Shown here in pieces: positions 24,187 to 34,977 of a DNA stretch of 64,000 bases. The stretch's first letter is position 1. Each line of letters begins with the position of its first letter. This DNA is from Ceratodon purpureus (lineage: Eukaryota > Streptophyta > Bryopsida > Pseudoditrichales > Ditrichaceae), in assembly GCA_014871385.1 (NCBI GenBank), contig CM026426.1:73460303-73524302 (forward strand). The letters run 5' to 3'. A program made the translations under genes and the position numbers. Below the pieces are notes generated by a model. That model had not been told where the DNA came from. It did not search any database and was given only the letters and a program-made list of their open reading frames with translations.

Positions 24187-24977
24187 GTTGTCAATATAGA
24201 GATCGAGGATTGGAAGAATACGCAGTCCCCCACTGTCGACCTAGGTTTACACGATGGCATCGACATAGACGTTGGTGTTCACGACATTCACAAGCTCCAA
24301 GTGCAGGCCATTGAGTAACGTGTTCAGATTCCGCCCCGAGGCACTTTCAGTCCAAGCGATTTGAGATGGGAGCTGGAATATCGACCGCCTAGGGGTCTGC
24401 ACAAGAAGTCCCTCATTGTGCAGCAATGTTATGTGCCTACAAGTCGTGTCCATGATTTTATAGAGGGTATGCAGTGCGGTCGAGAGGGAGTGCAAATTTT
24501 GATCTAGCAAAGAGAATCGACGTTCCAATCAGAGTCGAGAAGGACACAAGACTGCTCTCGATTTCACCCGGTAAGTCAATCATGTACTGTCAGAGTGTAT
24601 TGTATGTGGCGTTATTTTCAATTCCTATGTTCTGAAGGGTTAAGGGGTTCTTATGGAACGTTTAGTACCTCTGCAGATATAGATGCGAGTATGGGCCAAA
24701 GGATTTCTTGCACATTGTGAAGCCAATTTCGGAGGAACTATTGCCCAAGCCGAGGAAGAAGAAGCGTACTCCCGATTGCGCTCCAAATGGAAACTCCATT
24801 GCGCCCACACGTAAAGCACGTGCAAAAAGAGTCAAAGACCTAGACCGGAGAAACCACCACGAAGATTTAAGTCCAAGACTCCTGGGTGTGCTGCGGATGC
24901 GATGGCCTCGATGCTGTCTGGTCCCCTTGCATTGCCAAAGAAGCGACGAGGTAAGAAAACGCTACCAGATAGCGTGA
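24187..24977 (+). pseudogene. decayed multi-exon coding sequence, unknown family
   Basis: One frame stays protein-like for long stretches: VNIEIEDWKNTQSPTVDLGL, then after a stop RGTFSPSDLRWELEYRPPRG, QQCYVPTSRVHDFIEGMQ; a frame change gives DLAKRIDVPIRVEKDTRLLS, and a later exon gives YRCEYGPKDFLHIVKPISEE with a basic tail (KPRKKKRTP). Likely introns at about 24571-24678 (donor GTAAGTC) and after 24950 (GTAAGAA). The style, an N-terminal DNA-binding-like region plus basic linker, recalls transposon-derived plant proteins, but I cannot name the family. At least one stop and one frame change make it non-functional as it stands. Confidence 0.4.
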
Positions 24978-27052
24978 TTAAGCATTCTATTAGAGACACT
25001 GTCTAGCCACCTTCTGTACTATATAGTACTGTCCAAATTGATCCCTTCATAGCGTGGACTCTAGTACACCATTGACTACCTTGAAGACTACATTTTCATA
25101 TCTTCATCCAGTTTCGATGCCATGTTTAATCTTGTGTTTTTTAAATTAGAATGGGCACTACTCTCTTTTAAAATTTCAGGAATCACGTACGTAAGAGGAA
25201 TCCTAAAATTGTGACGGAATGCAACAATATATTCCCAATTGATTCATACATAAAAAAGAAGAACGAAATTTACTTGATACTGCTTCGCATTCAAAGTGCA
25301 ATAAACAAATTGAGCCACGCAATTAAATGGAAAATTCTCCGGCTTCATACCGTCGAGCGTGTCCGTAGAGTCCCCGTCAGATGACACAGACAAGGTGCTC
25401 TCTGATGACGTCATTTTAGAAAGCTTCTTACGATCACGTCTGCACAGGCTCAAAAGCACAACACTCTCAAAATCCCAGGGCGTACTACGGTCATACACGC
25501 AGCTACCGAAAACAACATCCCCGCGGACGCTAAACTGCCTACGTGTGAGGAAATGAGAGAGGATGCTCTAACGTTTGAAGAACAAGATCTCACCATTCCG
25601 TACTGGTACACATAAACCATGTTGTGTTAGATCAAATTTAGCCCCGTACTCTAGATAATGATCATCTTCTCACGATATACAACTGTAATGACTATCCTGA
25701 CATAGTGGCTGGGGAATACTTGTTCTATGCGATCTTCAGCACGGCTGTACCCCTGTTCAAGCCTGTTCTAGAGCACCTTCAGAAACCTCTCGATAATTCA
25801 TTATCCACATGGATTTACAAGTTATTGTCATTATCCTCTTCACCTTCACAATTTCGGATTATCCAAGCTCGGCTAAGAGGACACATAAGACCAACATATG
25901 ACATGTGCACAGCAACGCATACCACTAGAGAGCAAATATCCTGTGAACAAACCGCAATTATAACAGGCTCCCAGAGATCCCCCCCCCCCCCCCCGACAAC
26001 CAACAACCCCCCACCCCAAACCGAAGCAACTCCATTTCAAACAACAACCACCAGCGTCGACATTGGGCCCCTTCCCCGTCGTCGCACCCCCAAAAAATTT
26101 ACGACAACAAACTTTCTTCTACTGGTTCAATGAACTACTGTCGAAATTAATACAAGAAACCGACATGCGTTAGGCGTAGTATCTTTTGAACTAGTTCTTC
26201 GAGAAGAACTCAACGTGGACATGGTGCTCTCCAACAAACTGAGATATCACAAAACAGAGTAACGCTTGCAAGTCCATGCTATGAACAGAAGGTAAAACAA
26301 TAAAGAGTTTGATAAACAATTTCTCGGATCATTTAAAGGTGGTAGACAACACTCATTCAACATGCGCATATCTCACCTTGATCAAATGACTATGCTTTAC
26401 CTCAGACACTGATGACCTCGACCAGGGGAACAATTGGGGATGGCGGAGCAACCGGTCCTGAATCGGATGCGGAAAGACACTCTTCATTGGAGAATTGGAA
26501 AACTGATATGGCGCACTCTTACCGACATACGACGTACAGTGGAGTTGCAAAACATTGCCGCACTGCCAACACTCGGTTAATGTATGTGCTCCAGACAATC
26601 CTGTGTATTTAGGGGCATTTACAAGTGAAAACTTAGATGAAGGCACAAATATGGAGGGGTGATGGCCCGATCAGGGTATCCCCTGCCGGACATGGGGAGT
26701 CCTGGACAGGATGTCGCTTCTTGAGATTGTATAGTAGGGTTTCGAGCCGTTTCCTGATCCGGAGTGGAGAAGGTGAAGCGCCAACATGGATTTCCCGCGA
26801 GAATTCTGCTGGCTGGAAATGGCGCCAACGGATCTGATGAAATGGCACGGTGGTTGCTCGCATCCAGCAGTTTTACACTTTCCCGCAATTCTCTCTCGCA
26901 CGCGTGTACTGGCAGTGCACAGGCTCCCCCGCGAATCTTGTGTCAGCCCTTGTAAGTCGCTTCCTGCTTTGCCATTAAGTCATCGTCCTTTCCAATTTCG
27001 TTGTTTCTTGGCATCTTTCTTGTTTCTGAATTGATTTCTTGATGTTTCGTAG
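24978..27052. other. no gene supported
   Basis: Several open frames exist but none resembles a protein I know. The 142-aa plus frame at 25705-26133 crosses a run of 16 C residues near 25979 and is low complexity at its end. The last part (26900-27052), T-rich with GTAAGTCGC near 26952 and ending TTTCGTAG, could be a leader intron of the next gene. Confidence 0.35.
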
Positions 27053-30000
27053 ATGGCACAGTCTCGGTATAGTTGCGAGGGGCTTCCTACAGGGGACCTC
27101 CTAATAAGTGACATCCGTGAGGAAGTTTCGGAGACGACTGTGTGCAGTTACTTCGGCCCCAAGAGCTCGAAATCGGGGTGGAAGTATACCGCAAAGTGCT
27201 CGGATGAGGAACAAGCCCAGATTCTAAGTCTCTACCGCAGAGTGTATGAGACTGATGAACCCCCTAACAAGGAGATAACCCTTTCTTTTGCGAGGGGTTT
27301 GATTTGTATGTCATTGGGGCGAAATGTGAACTGGGCGCAGTTCGCCGCGGAGAGGAGAAAGGTCAGAGAGGCGTTGAGGAGGAAGTCCGAGGATAGGAAG
27401 GAGAAGAGAGAGAGAGAGAGGGAGGGTGATGAGAGAAAGGGAAATTTTGTGTCTGTTCTTGGCAAGAAGAGATGTACCGTAGGGAAGGAGGGCCTAGGGT
27501 TTCCAGAGTCGCTTACACTTTCTGTGAAATCAGAGGGGATTGTGAAGTCTGAGGGCGTAGCCATGGCCAAGAAAGGCAGTAAGGGTAGGTCAAGAGTTTG
27601 TGGTCCGTGTTGGGGGAGAGACGAGATTGAGAGCATGGTGAGGGCCATTAAAAACCACGAAGTAATAGCCCAAGAGAGCAAGACTGAGTTGGCCGAGAGT
27701 CGTGCTAAATTGTTAGCCTTGGAAGATAAACTTCGAAGAGAGAAACTGCTCTTAGGTGATCGGGAGCTTATGCTGGGTGAGGTTCAAATGCGGCTCGAGC
27801 GGTTGAGTGAAGAGGAGCTTCCATTGCAGTGTTCTATAGAAGCAAAGAAACGTAACCTTGTAGAGTTTGAGCAGAACAGTGACCTTGCCACTTAAACCTC
27901 CGTAATTAAAGAAGAAATTGCTAAGCTCTTGTCAGAGAGGGACGCACTGTCTTTCAGTAAGGCTTCTGATCAACTGACGGTCCCGCTTTGCGGCGAGGCG
28001 ATAGTAGGTTGTAATGGAGCGATCAAAGAATTGCACTGTAGGGTGCTAAGAAGCTCTGAGAAGAATGCCCTGATAGAGACAAGGGTATCATCTTTAGATA
28101 GTGTACTGATGTCAATGCGAGAACAGTTGAGTAGGATGCATGTTGGTGACGGCGCTGCTTTGTATCCTCGACCCCTTGAAAGTAGTCCGCAACTGCCTGT
28201 TTCCGAGAATCACACTCTTAACGCTTGTCCTGTTTGTTCGTTATGGTACGAGTGTTTCGACTATGCATCTTTGGCATGCGGTCACACGTATCATCCTTAC
28301 TGTCTTTACGAGTATGCTCAGAAGGCAGAGGTGTGTCTCTTTGGCGATTGCCACGAGCCGTTTGCGGCAAAGACTTTGACAGCACTAGGAATTTGACCTA
28401 GTGCTCGTCTGGACGTTGCTACAAAGTTGATGCGGTCTGTGAAGGAGGAGGTTGCCGGAAAGAGCAGTGAAGCCACAAGATCAGGTAACTCTCTGGAGTG
28501 CAGAGCGTCCGGATTTTTTTGCCTGTGATTCCTGTTCCAGTCGTGCTTGTGCACCCGGTTCTGTTATCTTGCACTAACTGATCCTTCGCTTTTGTTGTGT
28601 TTTTACTTCATGACCAAGATCTTTTGCTTCCGGTTTGTATATTCCAGTTTAGAGTTTCCTGTCGTCTTTTCTAGTATACCAACTGATCGCAGAGAACTGT
28701 TCGGAGATCCTTTGTCTGGCGTTTCCGTCCTCATTTTCCTCTGAAGTGGTCCAAAACTGTGTTGCGTTCTTCCTTGCCTATAACTTAGGATTTAAGTAAT
28801 CCGTCTTTCCTTTTGTTTGAACTCTGTATCCTCGTGGTTCTGCATTTCCTTCTTGTCCTTTTTTTTATTTCCCTTGTTCTTTAGTACTTCCTTTTTTTCC
28901 AAACTCAGATTCCTTTATCACCGTTCAGTTTTCTAGTTTTTTTTTTTTTTTTTTTCCAGACTCTCGATTTCCTTTGTTCCGTTCCTGTTGTCTTTTATCA
29001 CCTAGGTTTTTAAGTCCTTTATTTTTTTCATATCTCTCAGAGATTCCTTTATTCCGTTCCTTTTCTCACTCATCAAGCAGTCCTTTCTTAGTCCTTTTTT
29101 TTCAAGACTTTCCCAGTTTCCTTTAATCCTCTAGAATCGCCCTTCCTAAACTTCAGGTTTTCCTTCAGTCCTTTCATGATTCCTTTTTGCTTTTCATGCC
29201 TTCAGTTTTTCTTTATTCCTTTCATCTGCTTTGTCGATGCAGTTGAGGTGTTCACTGTGCTAGTGTTTTGTAGCAGGAGCAACAACTGATGCTACGACAT
29301 CTCCGACTTTGTCATGGGGGAAAGATAGTCCCGAGAAGATCACGCCTCTGTCCCAATCAAGTCAAACAGACGTTACTTCTAAGCAGCTCTGTTTTGTAGA
29401 GCCGGCTGAGAAAACAGCCTCCACCCCAACATGTGAAGTATGCAAAACAAGAGACGCCTCTGTATATATCAAGGTAATTCGTCTGGGTTTTTCATCTCCC
29501 TTTGTATTTGTTGATGGTGAAAAGTGCATGCAACATTGTGCTTGGACAAGGTACTCATACGGTGTGCTCTGTTTGTTTAAATTTCTGGTGGATTGTTAAC
29601 ATTGGACAATGTATGGACTGCTTTTGCCCCCTCAGGCTTGCGGGCATGACGTGTTCTGCTTCGTCTGCATCCAAGGGCTCCAATCTTGTCCAGTATGCGC
29701 CGGCCGTGTTACAGGATGGGGGCGTAACAACGCTAAGTCAACGCTGACCCCCTTGCTGGACTTAACTGATGATCGCGTTGAGAGAAACACTGAGTCGATT
29801 GTAGAACCATCGAAAGAGGATGTCGATGAGGTTCAGATCACTGTAGCCGAGGGGAGAGAGGATGAATTAGAGGCTTGTATTGAGGATTTGAGCTCTGGAA
29901 GCGACACTGATAATGGCTTAGTGAAGTGGTGTGGCCCTGAAGAGTTTCGTAACGGGGGAACACGATCACGGCAACATATTGAGGAGGCTGAAGAGGATCA

Positions 30001-30481
30001 GAGTGAAGGGGAGTTTGATCGACCTGCCACGCCCGGACCTCGAAATTCTAAGCGATTTTCAGCTGTCTCGACACTTCTGGAGTCAGGGGGAATAGATGCG
30101 GAGTTGGAATCAACCAGCGTGGGGCGCAAACGTAGTCGATCTAAGCATCCGACAGCTGGCCACATGCATAAGTTTAAGAAGATAGTAGAGATGGCAGCCG
30201 AAGAGATTCTCGGACCTGTACCAGGTGCGGATATGTCGGGGACGGGTGGAGCTACTGACATCGAACCCACTCCAAAGCCGCGGAAAAGAAATGTGGGTCG
30301 CCCCCCTAGTGCTTCCAAGTTGCAAGGTCAGAGGAATTTAAAGGGTGCTGCACCTGCAACAAAGATACCTGCTGATCCAGCTTCAACGACATTAGCATTA
30401 CAAAAAGTAGTGCAACTACGGAGCACTCTAAGACGGCGCGAAGTTCAAGAGACAGTTCCAGTGAAATTCAGGGGTATGTAA
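27053..30481 (+). CDS. VDWA-family protein with zinc finger, RING and AT-hook
   Basis: Three phase-compatible exons: 27053-28484, 29277-29473, 29636-30481. In order: the VDWA domain (DEPPNKEITLSFARG, GRNVNWAQFAAE), charged and coiled-coil regions, a Cys/His finger like that of the 48872 protein (CPVCSLWYECF, CGHTYHPYC), then a RING-HC finger assembled across the second intron (CEVCK, ACGHDVFCFVC, CPVC), an acidic stretch, and an AT-hook (KRNVGRPP). RING fingers usually give ubiquitin-ligase activity; an AT-hook binds AT-rich DNA; both point to the nucleus, by inference. The first exon is interrupted by two in-frame stops, one between coiled coil and finger and one after the finger, yet the frame and splice phases are kept. 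It may be a recently damaged gene, two genes, or differently spliced. Confidence 0.55.
28485..29276 (+). repeat. T-rich intron with reiterated TTCCTTTATTCC words
   Basis: Intron of the RING gene. From about 28740 the sense strand repeats variants of TTCCTTT(A)TTCC(G)TTCC. The stretch 28954-29068 (CCAGACTCTCGATTTCC, CACCTAGGTTTTTAAGTCC) matches the two flanks of the giant transposon (32690-32757 joined to 51215-51250), so it is a dispersed repeat that also shows the element's empty site. Confidence 0.6.
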
Positions 30482-32748
30482 TTGTGCAGGAATGGGGTAG
30501 GATTGACGGACGCTCTCTCATCAAATTCTGTTGCTTATGTTCAGTTAGAAAAGTAGGAGTTATAAGGTGATTTGAGATTTGAGGATTATTTATTATTCCA
30601 TCCAGTTGCACTGTGTGATATTTTGAGCAATCAGAGTGCCGTGGTGGATTTCTGCCGGCTATGTATGTTGTTTCCAAATTATATCTATCGTTGGTTTAGT
30701 TTTTTTCATACGTTTCATCTGATTACCTAGGTTTAAGGGTCACAACGTTGATCTGGTTTACAGTGTGTGGTGGTCGCCTTTCATTTTTGTTGTTCCTAGT
30801 CTTGTTTTCATGATCTACACAGAATTAGTGATTTTTTTCAGATTCTTTTTAGTGATTAGGGGTCGAGATTTTGTTAATAATGTGAGATGATTATGAGTTT
30901 TATCATAAGAAATAGATCTTTTGTATGCTCATTTGTTAAACAAAACTCGTAACACATTTCAGCAAGTCACATACAGAAAAACTGGCTGCAGCTCCAAGGG
31001 TGTGACTACCTCGTCTTCCCATTTACGCGTTGCTAATTAGTTGCTAATCAGTAATGGTCTAGGAGTTTTCCAAATGGACCTTCATCTAGTGCGTCATTTC
31101 TGAATCTGCACGTCCCAGGAATAGTGTTTTAATGTGGAGCCTAGCCATGACAAACAAAGTAGTAACGTAACGTATGGTAGGTATAAAACTTGATGTGTAT
31201 GACATAAAGTTCATAACCAAATGACCACTTAGGTGATTTAGCAGTAAGAGCCAACATGTGTAGCTGCATCTAGTTAGCAACTCATGTGCAGCATAAGCTA
31301 GAAAGAGTTCAAGTGCTCTAGGTCTTCAACTGCTTCAAACAACATACCAGGCCCGTTAATACAGCGAGATGATTCAAAAGCCAAGTGCTTATGTCAGCCT
31401 CCATATTTATATAGATCATTATGTCTGAACATGCGAAAGACAGGCGGACAAGGCCTCGCTGCAGCAATAAAAAGAGGCCCTGTACTAATTTTCTCGTGAA
31501 TACATGCGACCATAATATTCTCGTGAATCCGTAGTGTAGAGACTAGTGCCCCCCTACTGAAATGAAGAGTTAAGGTTGATTAGTACCTACTCCTTGGTCT
31601 GTCTCGTCCAGCCGGAATTCTGTTCAATGGAAGTGATGTCTTAAGCTAAGGCATCGAGTCATGAGTGGGCGATGCCATTATGGCTAGACATAAAGATGGG
31701 AACGGACTAGCTAGGAGGGACACGCTATGGTGTATGGCATGGGGAGGGACCATTACAGTGTTAGAGAGGGATACCTAGCGTCTTGATAGTTGCTGGATCT
31801 AGCATGCTTACTAACTGTGTCGTGAGTTGTATCCGGGGCGACACTCTGTGTAAGTACCGCAGTTTGCTAGGCCCGCGTCATATACTGTAAGAAGCACCTA
31901 GATTGTAATGCAAGGTTACAGTACTTATTGGTTTATGAACTTTTTGAGGAGTGTTGGTGCAAACTTCTGGGGCAAGGTTCGTAATTCACAAACTGTGTGT
32001 TTCATTGTCGGGACTCGGAGCTGATGAGTTGAGCTCTGGAGTGAATGCAGGAAATGGTGTGAATTTGGTAAATCTGCCGCTAGCGCAGATCTCTTGCGAC
32101 GTTACCATCGCTGCTAAGTTTGGAGGAACCCGCCTTCTGCGAGTGTGGCGCACCAACAGCCTCGCTGCTGCTGCCGTGACATTGTTGATTGCCTAAGTAC
32201 GTGCTCCTCACCTTTCACTACTTACGGTGAGTTATCGCACTATCATGTTGCTGAGGATGTTCATTCGGCGGTGTACTTTAGAGTAGCCCATGTATCTTCA
32301 ACTCTCTACGACGTCCGCTTCCATTCCAGTTGCTAGACTCCATTCCCGGGCTTGCTGTTCATGTTGAATGATGCGCCAATTTGCCATAGCTGATTGATGT
32401 CATTGATTGATCACATTCTCGATTTATGCTCTGTTTTCTCTTAGACATGCAACTTCATATGCTGAGCACCATAAACTAATTGTCCAACTGTAGAAAATGC
32501 GGCCTCCGTGAAAGTTAATGCTCGTACTATTGATCAGATCCTTGCTATGAGCTAGACATATTCTTTTTTTTTGCCACTATGAGCAGCTGGCAGTGGTTCT
32601 CTCGGAAAAGTTAAGCGTCGGTGATTTAGAAATTTAAATTGTTCAGTCTATAGTCAGTTCCATAGTCAGACTTTCCCGATTACTTTTTTTCCAGACTATC
32701 CCGATTTCCTTTATTCCATTCCTTTTGCCTGTTATCACCTAGGTTTTT
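30482..32748. other. no gene supported; T-rich repeat at its end
   Basis: I recognise no coding sequence. Short open frames at 31951-32336 are not convincing. The last 60-70 bp are the T-rich dispersed repeat into which the giant element inserted. Confidence 0.4.
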
Positions 32749-32758
32749 TAGTCCTTTC
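32749..32758 (+). repeat. left target-site duplication TAGTCCTTTC
   Basis: Ten bases, identical to 51205-51214, directly bordering the giant element. MULEs typically duplicate 8-11 bp. The flanks beyond both copies form one continuous sequence similar to 28954-29068. Confidence 0.85.
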
Positions 32759-32834
32759 GGGCGAGACTTGTATGCGAGCGGTGAGCGGTGAGCGGAGAGC
32801 GGTGAGCGGAGATTTGGAGAGCGGTGAGCAGAGA
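32759..32834 (+). repeat. left terminal inverted repeat and GAGCGG array
   Basis: Starts GGGCGAGACTTGTATGCGAG, followed by alternating GAGCGGT and GAGCGGA units up to about 32834. Inverse of the right end at 51136-51204, with the last 17 bases (ATGCGAGCGGTGAGCGG) identical. Confidence 0.85.
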
Positions 32835-32941
32835 ATGAGGTCTTAAATCTAAAAACAGTAATTTTTTTACTAAAAATAAATTCTATAATTAAAAAAGTGG
32901 AATATTCCAAGAATATTCTCTGCCTGTTTTTAATTTTAGCG

Positions 32942-33038
32942 ACCCTATTACCGTGGACGCAGTTCCAGTTTTAATACATTTCTACCCCATTACCGTGGAT
33001 TTAGATACTTTAAAAAAATTATTACCCTATATCCGTGG
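32942..33038 (+). repeat. subterminal motif ACCCTATTACCGTGG, three copies
   Basis: Copies at 32942-32956 (perfect), 32984-32998 (ACCCCATTACCGTGG) and 33024-33038 (ACCCTATATCCGTGG). The inverse copy lies at 51087-51101 and a half-site (CCACGGAAAT) at 51024-51033. Placement at both ends in mirror orientation suggests transposase or accessory protein binding sites. Confidence 0.6.
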
Positions 33039-33429
33039 TCCTAATCAGGGTTCATTAATAATTGTTAAGTACCTCATATGTTCATATGTGCGTGTTGTTG
33101 GAAGTGAGTACGATAGATTAACTAACTTTTATTGTCATACGTCCATTTTAATATATTTCTTAAATTCTTTCATTTCATTCTTCGTTATGATCATAATTTT
33201 TATTTATTTATTTATTTATAAGTATTGAATTTGTTACCCTCCCCATGATCTTTCAATCTACCTATCTTTTCAATTCCACCTCTATTCGTCTATTCTATTA
33301 CTCTATTGTATCTTTCTTTCATCGATGAATTTTATCCCCTTTTCGTCTTCCAATTTGGTTGCTCGTTTTCTTCTTCATTATTCTTTGTTCATTCTTAATT
33401 GTAAGATTTCTTCCCATTCCAATTTATTT

Positions 33430-33949
33430 TTTTGGTTCTGTTATCCCTTGTTTTAAGAACACCCCTATTCAGTTGCCTTTCTTGATTTTCATTTTCAACC
33501 TTTAGTTTTTATTTTCCTTTTTAATATATATATATATATATATATTTTTATTAACTTCATTTGAATCTATTTTTGCGAACTTTCTTTACATCCATCTCTA
33601 GTATCTTTTTTCTTTTTCAACTGAAAACATGTTTTCACATTTCAATTTTCTTTTTTGGCCCTCTTTCTCTCTTGGTGTACAAACACCCTCCTTGAGTTGC
33701 CTTTCTTAATTTTAATTTTCAACCTTTGACTTTTTTTTTTTTTTTTTTTTTAATTTTAAATTTTTATTAATTTCGTTTAAATCTATTTTTGCGAACTTTC
33801 TTTACATCCATCTCTAGTATCTTTTTTCTTTTTCAACTGAAAACATGTTTTCACATTTCAATTTTCTTTTTTGGCCCTGTTTTTTTCTTGGTGTACAAAC
33901 ACCCTCCTTGAGTTGCCTTTCTTAATTTTAATTTTCAACCTTTGACTTT

Positions 33950-33984
<35 letters not shown>

Positions 33985-34010
33985 TTTTTTTGGTCTTTTT
34001 TTTTTCTTCA
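33430..34010 (+). repeat. tandem repeat of about 216 bp, T-rich
   Basis: Two near-identical units (for example GCGAACTTTCTTTACATCC at 33575 and at 33791) plus a diverged partial unit before 33540. Joints are simple repeats: (TA)n near 33523, a T run near 33731, and (TTTA)n near 33949. Non-coding; lies between the left end and the first cargo gene. Confidence 0.75.
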
Positions 34011-34276
34011 TTTTCCTTTGATAATTCTAAACGATCTTTAAATACCGACGCCTGTGCTTTTGCTTAATTTTTCTTTGTTTCCTTATCGAGGAATGTAATG
34101 TGGCCTATCCAAGTCACCCCATTTAGTAGGATGAAATCCGTTAAACAATATATTTTCCAGCTTTCAAGGGCGCCAAGCACCTACCTCATGGATATTTAAG
34201 TGGTGGCAACGCAAGGTCTCTTCCTCTTTGTTCATTGTCATCTCCAAGCAATTTCCTGAAGGAAGGTGTTTAGGCT

Positions 34277-34717
34277 ATGGAAGATGCCGGGGATACTGCT
34301 CTCTCCCTGGATGATGTGGAAGGCCCATTTCATCCGTTTGTGGAGGTTGAGGAAGCTGAGGAGAATGGGTGCAATGAAGATCATACTAGAAATGGTGACT
34401 TCGATGTAGCATTAGACGTGGTAGGAGAACCATTGGCTGTTGTAGAGCCAAGTTGTCTCGTAGTACTTGAAGAGGAGCCGGTTGTGCCATTGCCACCTCA
34501 TGCATATTCCAAGGTTGGGAAGATTCCACCTGGGACTTATTCTAGGGAAGCATTGCAAAGAAAGAGTGTAGCTCGTCCATTGTTGAAGCGTCCCCAAGTG
34601 CCAAGAGGGGAACAAAGTGTGAACGTGGATGTAGCTTGTCCTGTAGCACAGCTGGAGTTTGGTAATTATGCTGAAAATGCAAATGGGACACCTAAACGCA
34701 TTAAGTTCAAAGAATAA
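34277..34717 (+). CDS. small acidic protein, giant-element cargo
   Basis: Open frame of 146 aa with ATG at 34277, about 80 bp after an AT-rich TATA-like word (ATATTTAAG near 34191). The first 80 residues are strongly acidic (VEVEEAEENGCNEDH; LEEEPVVPLPPHAY); the rest is neutral to basic, with VGKIPPGTYSREALQRKS and a basic end (GTPKRIKFKE) that could be a nuclear signal. I recognise no family. MuDR has a second gene of unknown role (mudrB); by analogy this could be an accessory protein, but nothing shows homology. It converges with the transposase gene, whose stop lies 261 bp away. Confidence 0.55.
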   Translation: MEDAGDTALSLDDVEGPFHPFVEVEEAEENGCNEDHTRNGDFDVALDVVGEPLAVVEPSCLVVLEEEPVVPLPPHAYSKVGKIPPGTYSREALQRKSVARPLLKRPQVPRGEQSVNVDVACPVAQLEFGNYAENANGTPKRIKFKE

Positions 34718-34977
34718 AAGAGTTATTAATAAGTATTGATGGCATTAGTACAGTGCAACTGTAGTGGATAGAAAGAACAGAGGGCACTTGTCCAATGCAA
34801 AAGCTATTGTTACACAATGTAATAAATGTGAATGACAAAACCTTTATATTGGAATAGGCAATACGAGATTTGTATTGCTGACTCAGTACAAGGAAAAATT
34901 CAATCACAAAAGACATGGCCTCACCCTATACCACCGTCCACTAGGTGAATACCTGTCCAGAAAAAGTACTCTCATTA

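Noticed and set aside
23655-24314. Open frames just upstream of RAD51C on the plus strand
   Set aside because: Those before 24187 overlap the RAD51C promoter and leader and have no protein-like features.
25705-26133. A 142-aa plus-strand gene
   Set aside because: No family resemblance, crosses a C16 run, and ends in low-complexity Pro/Thr sequence.
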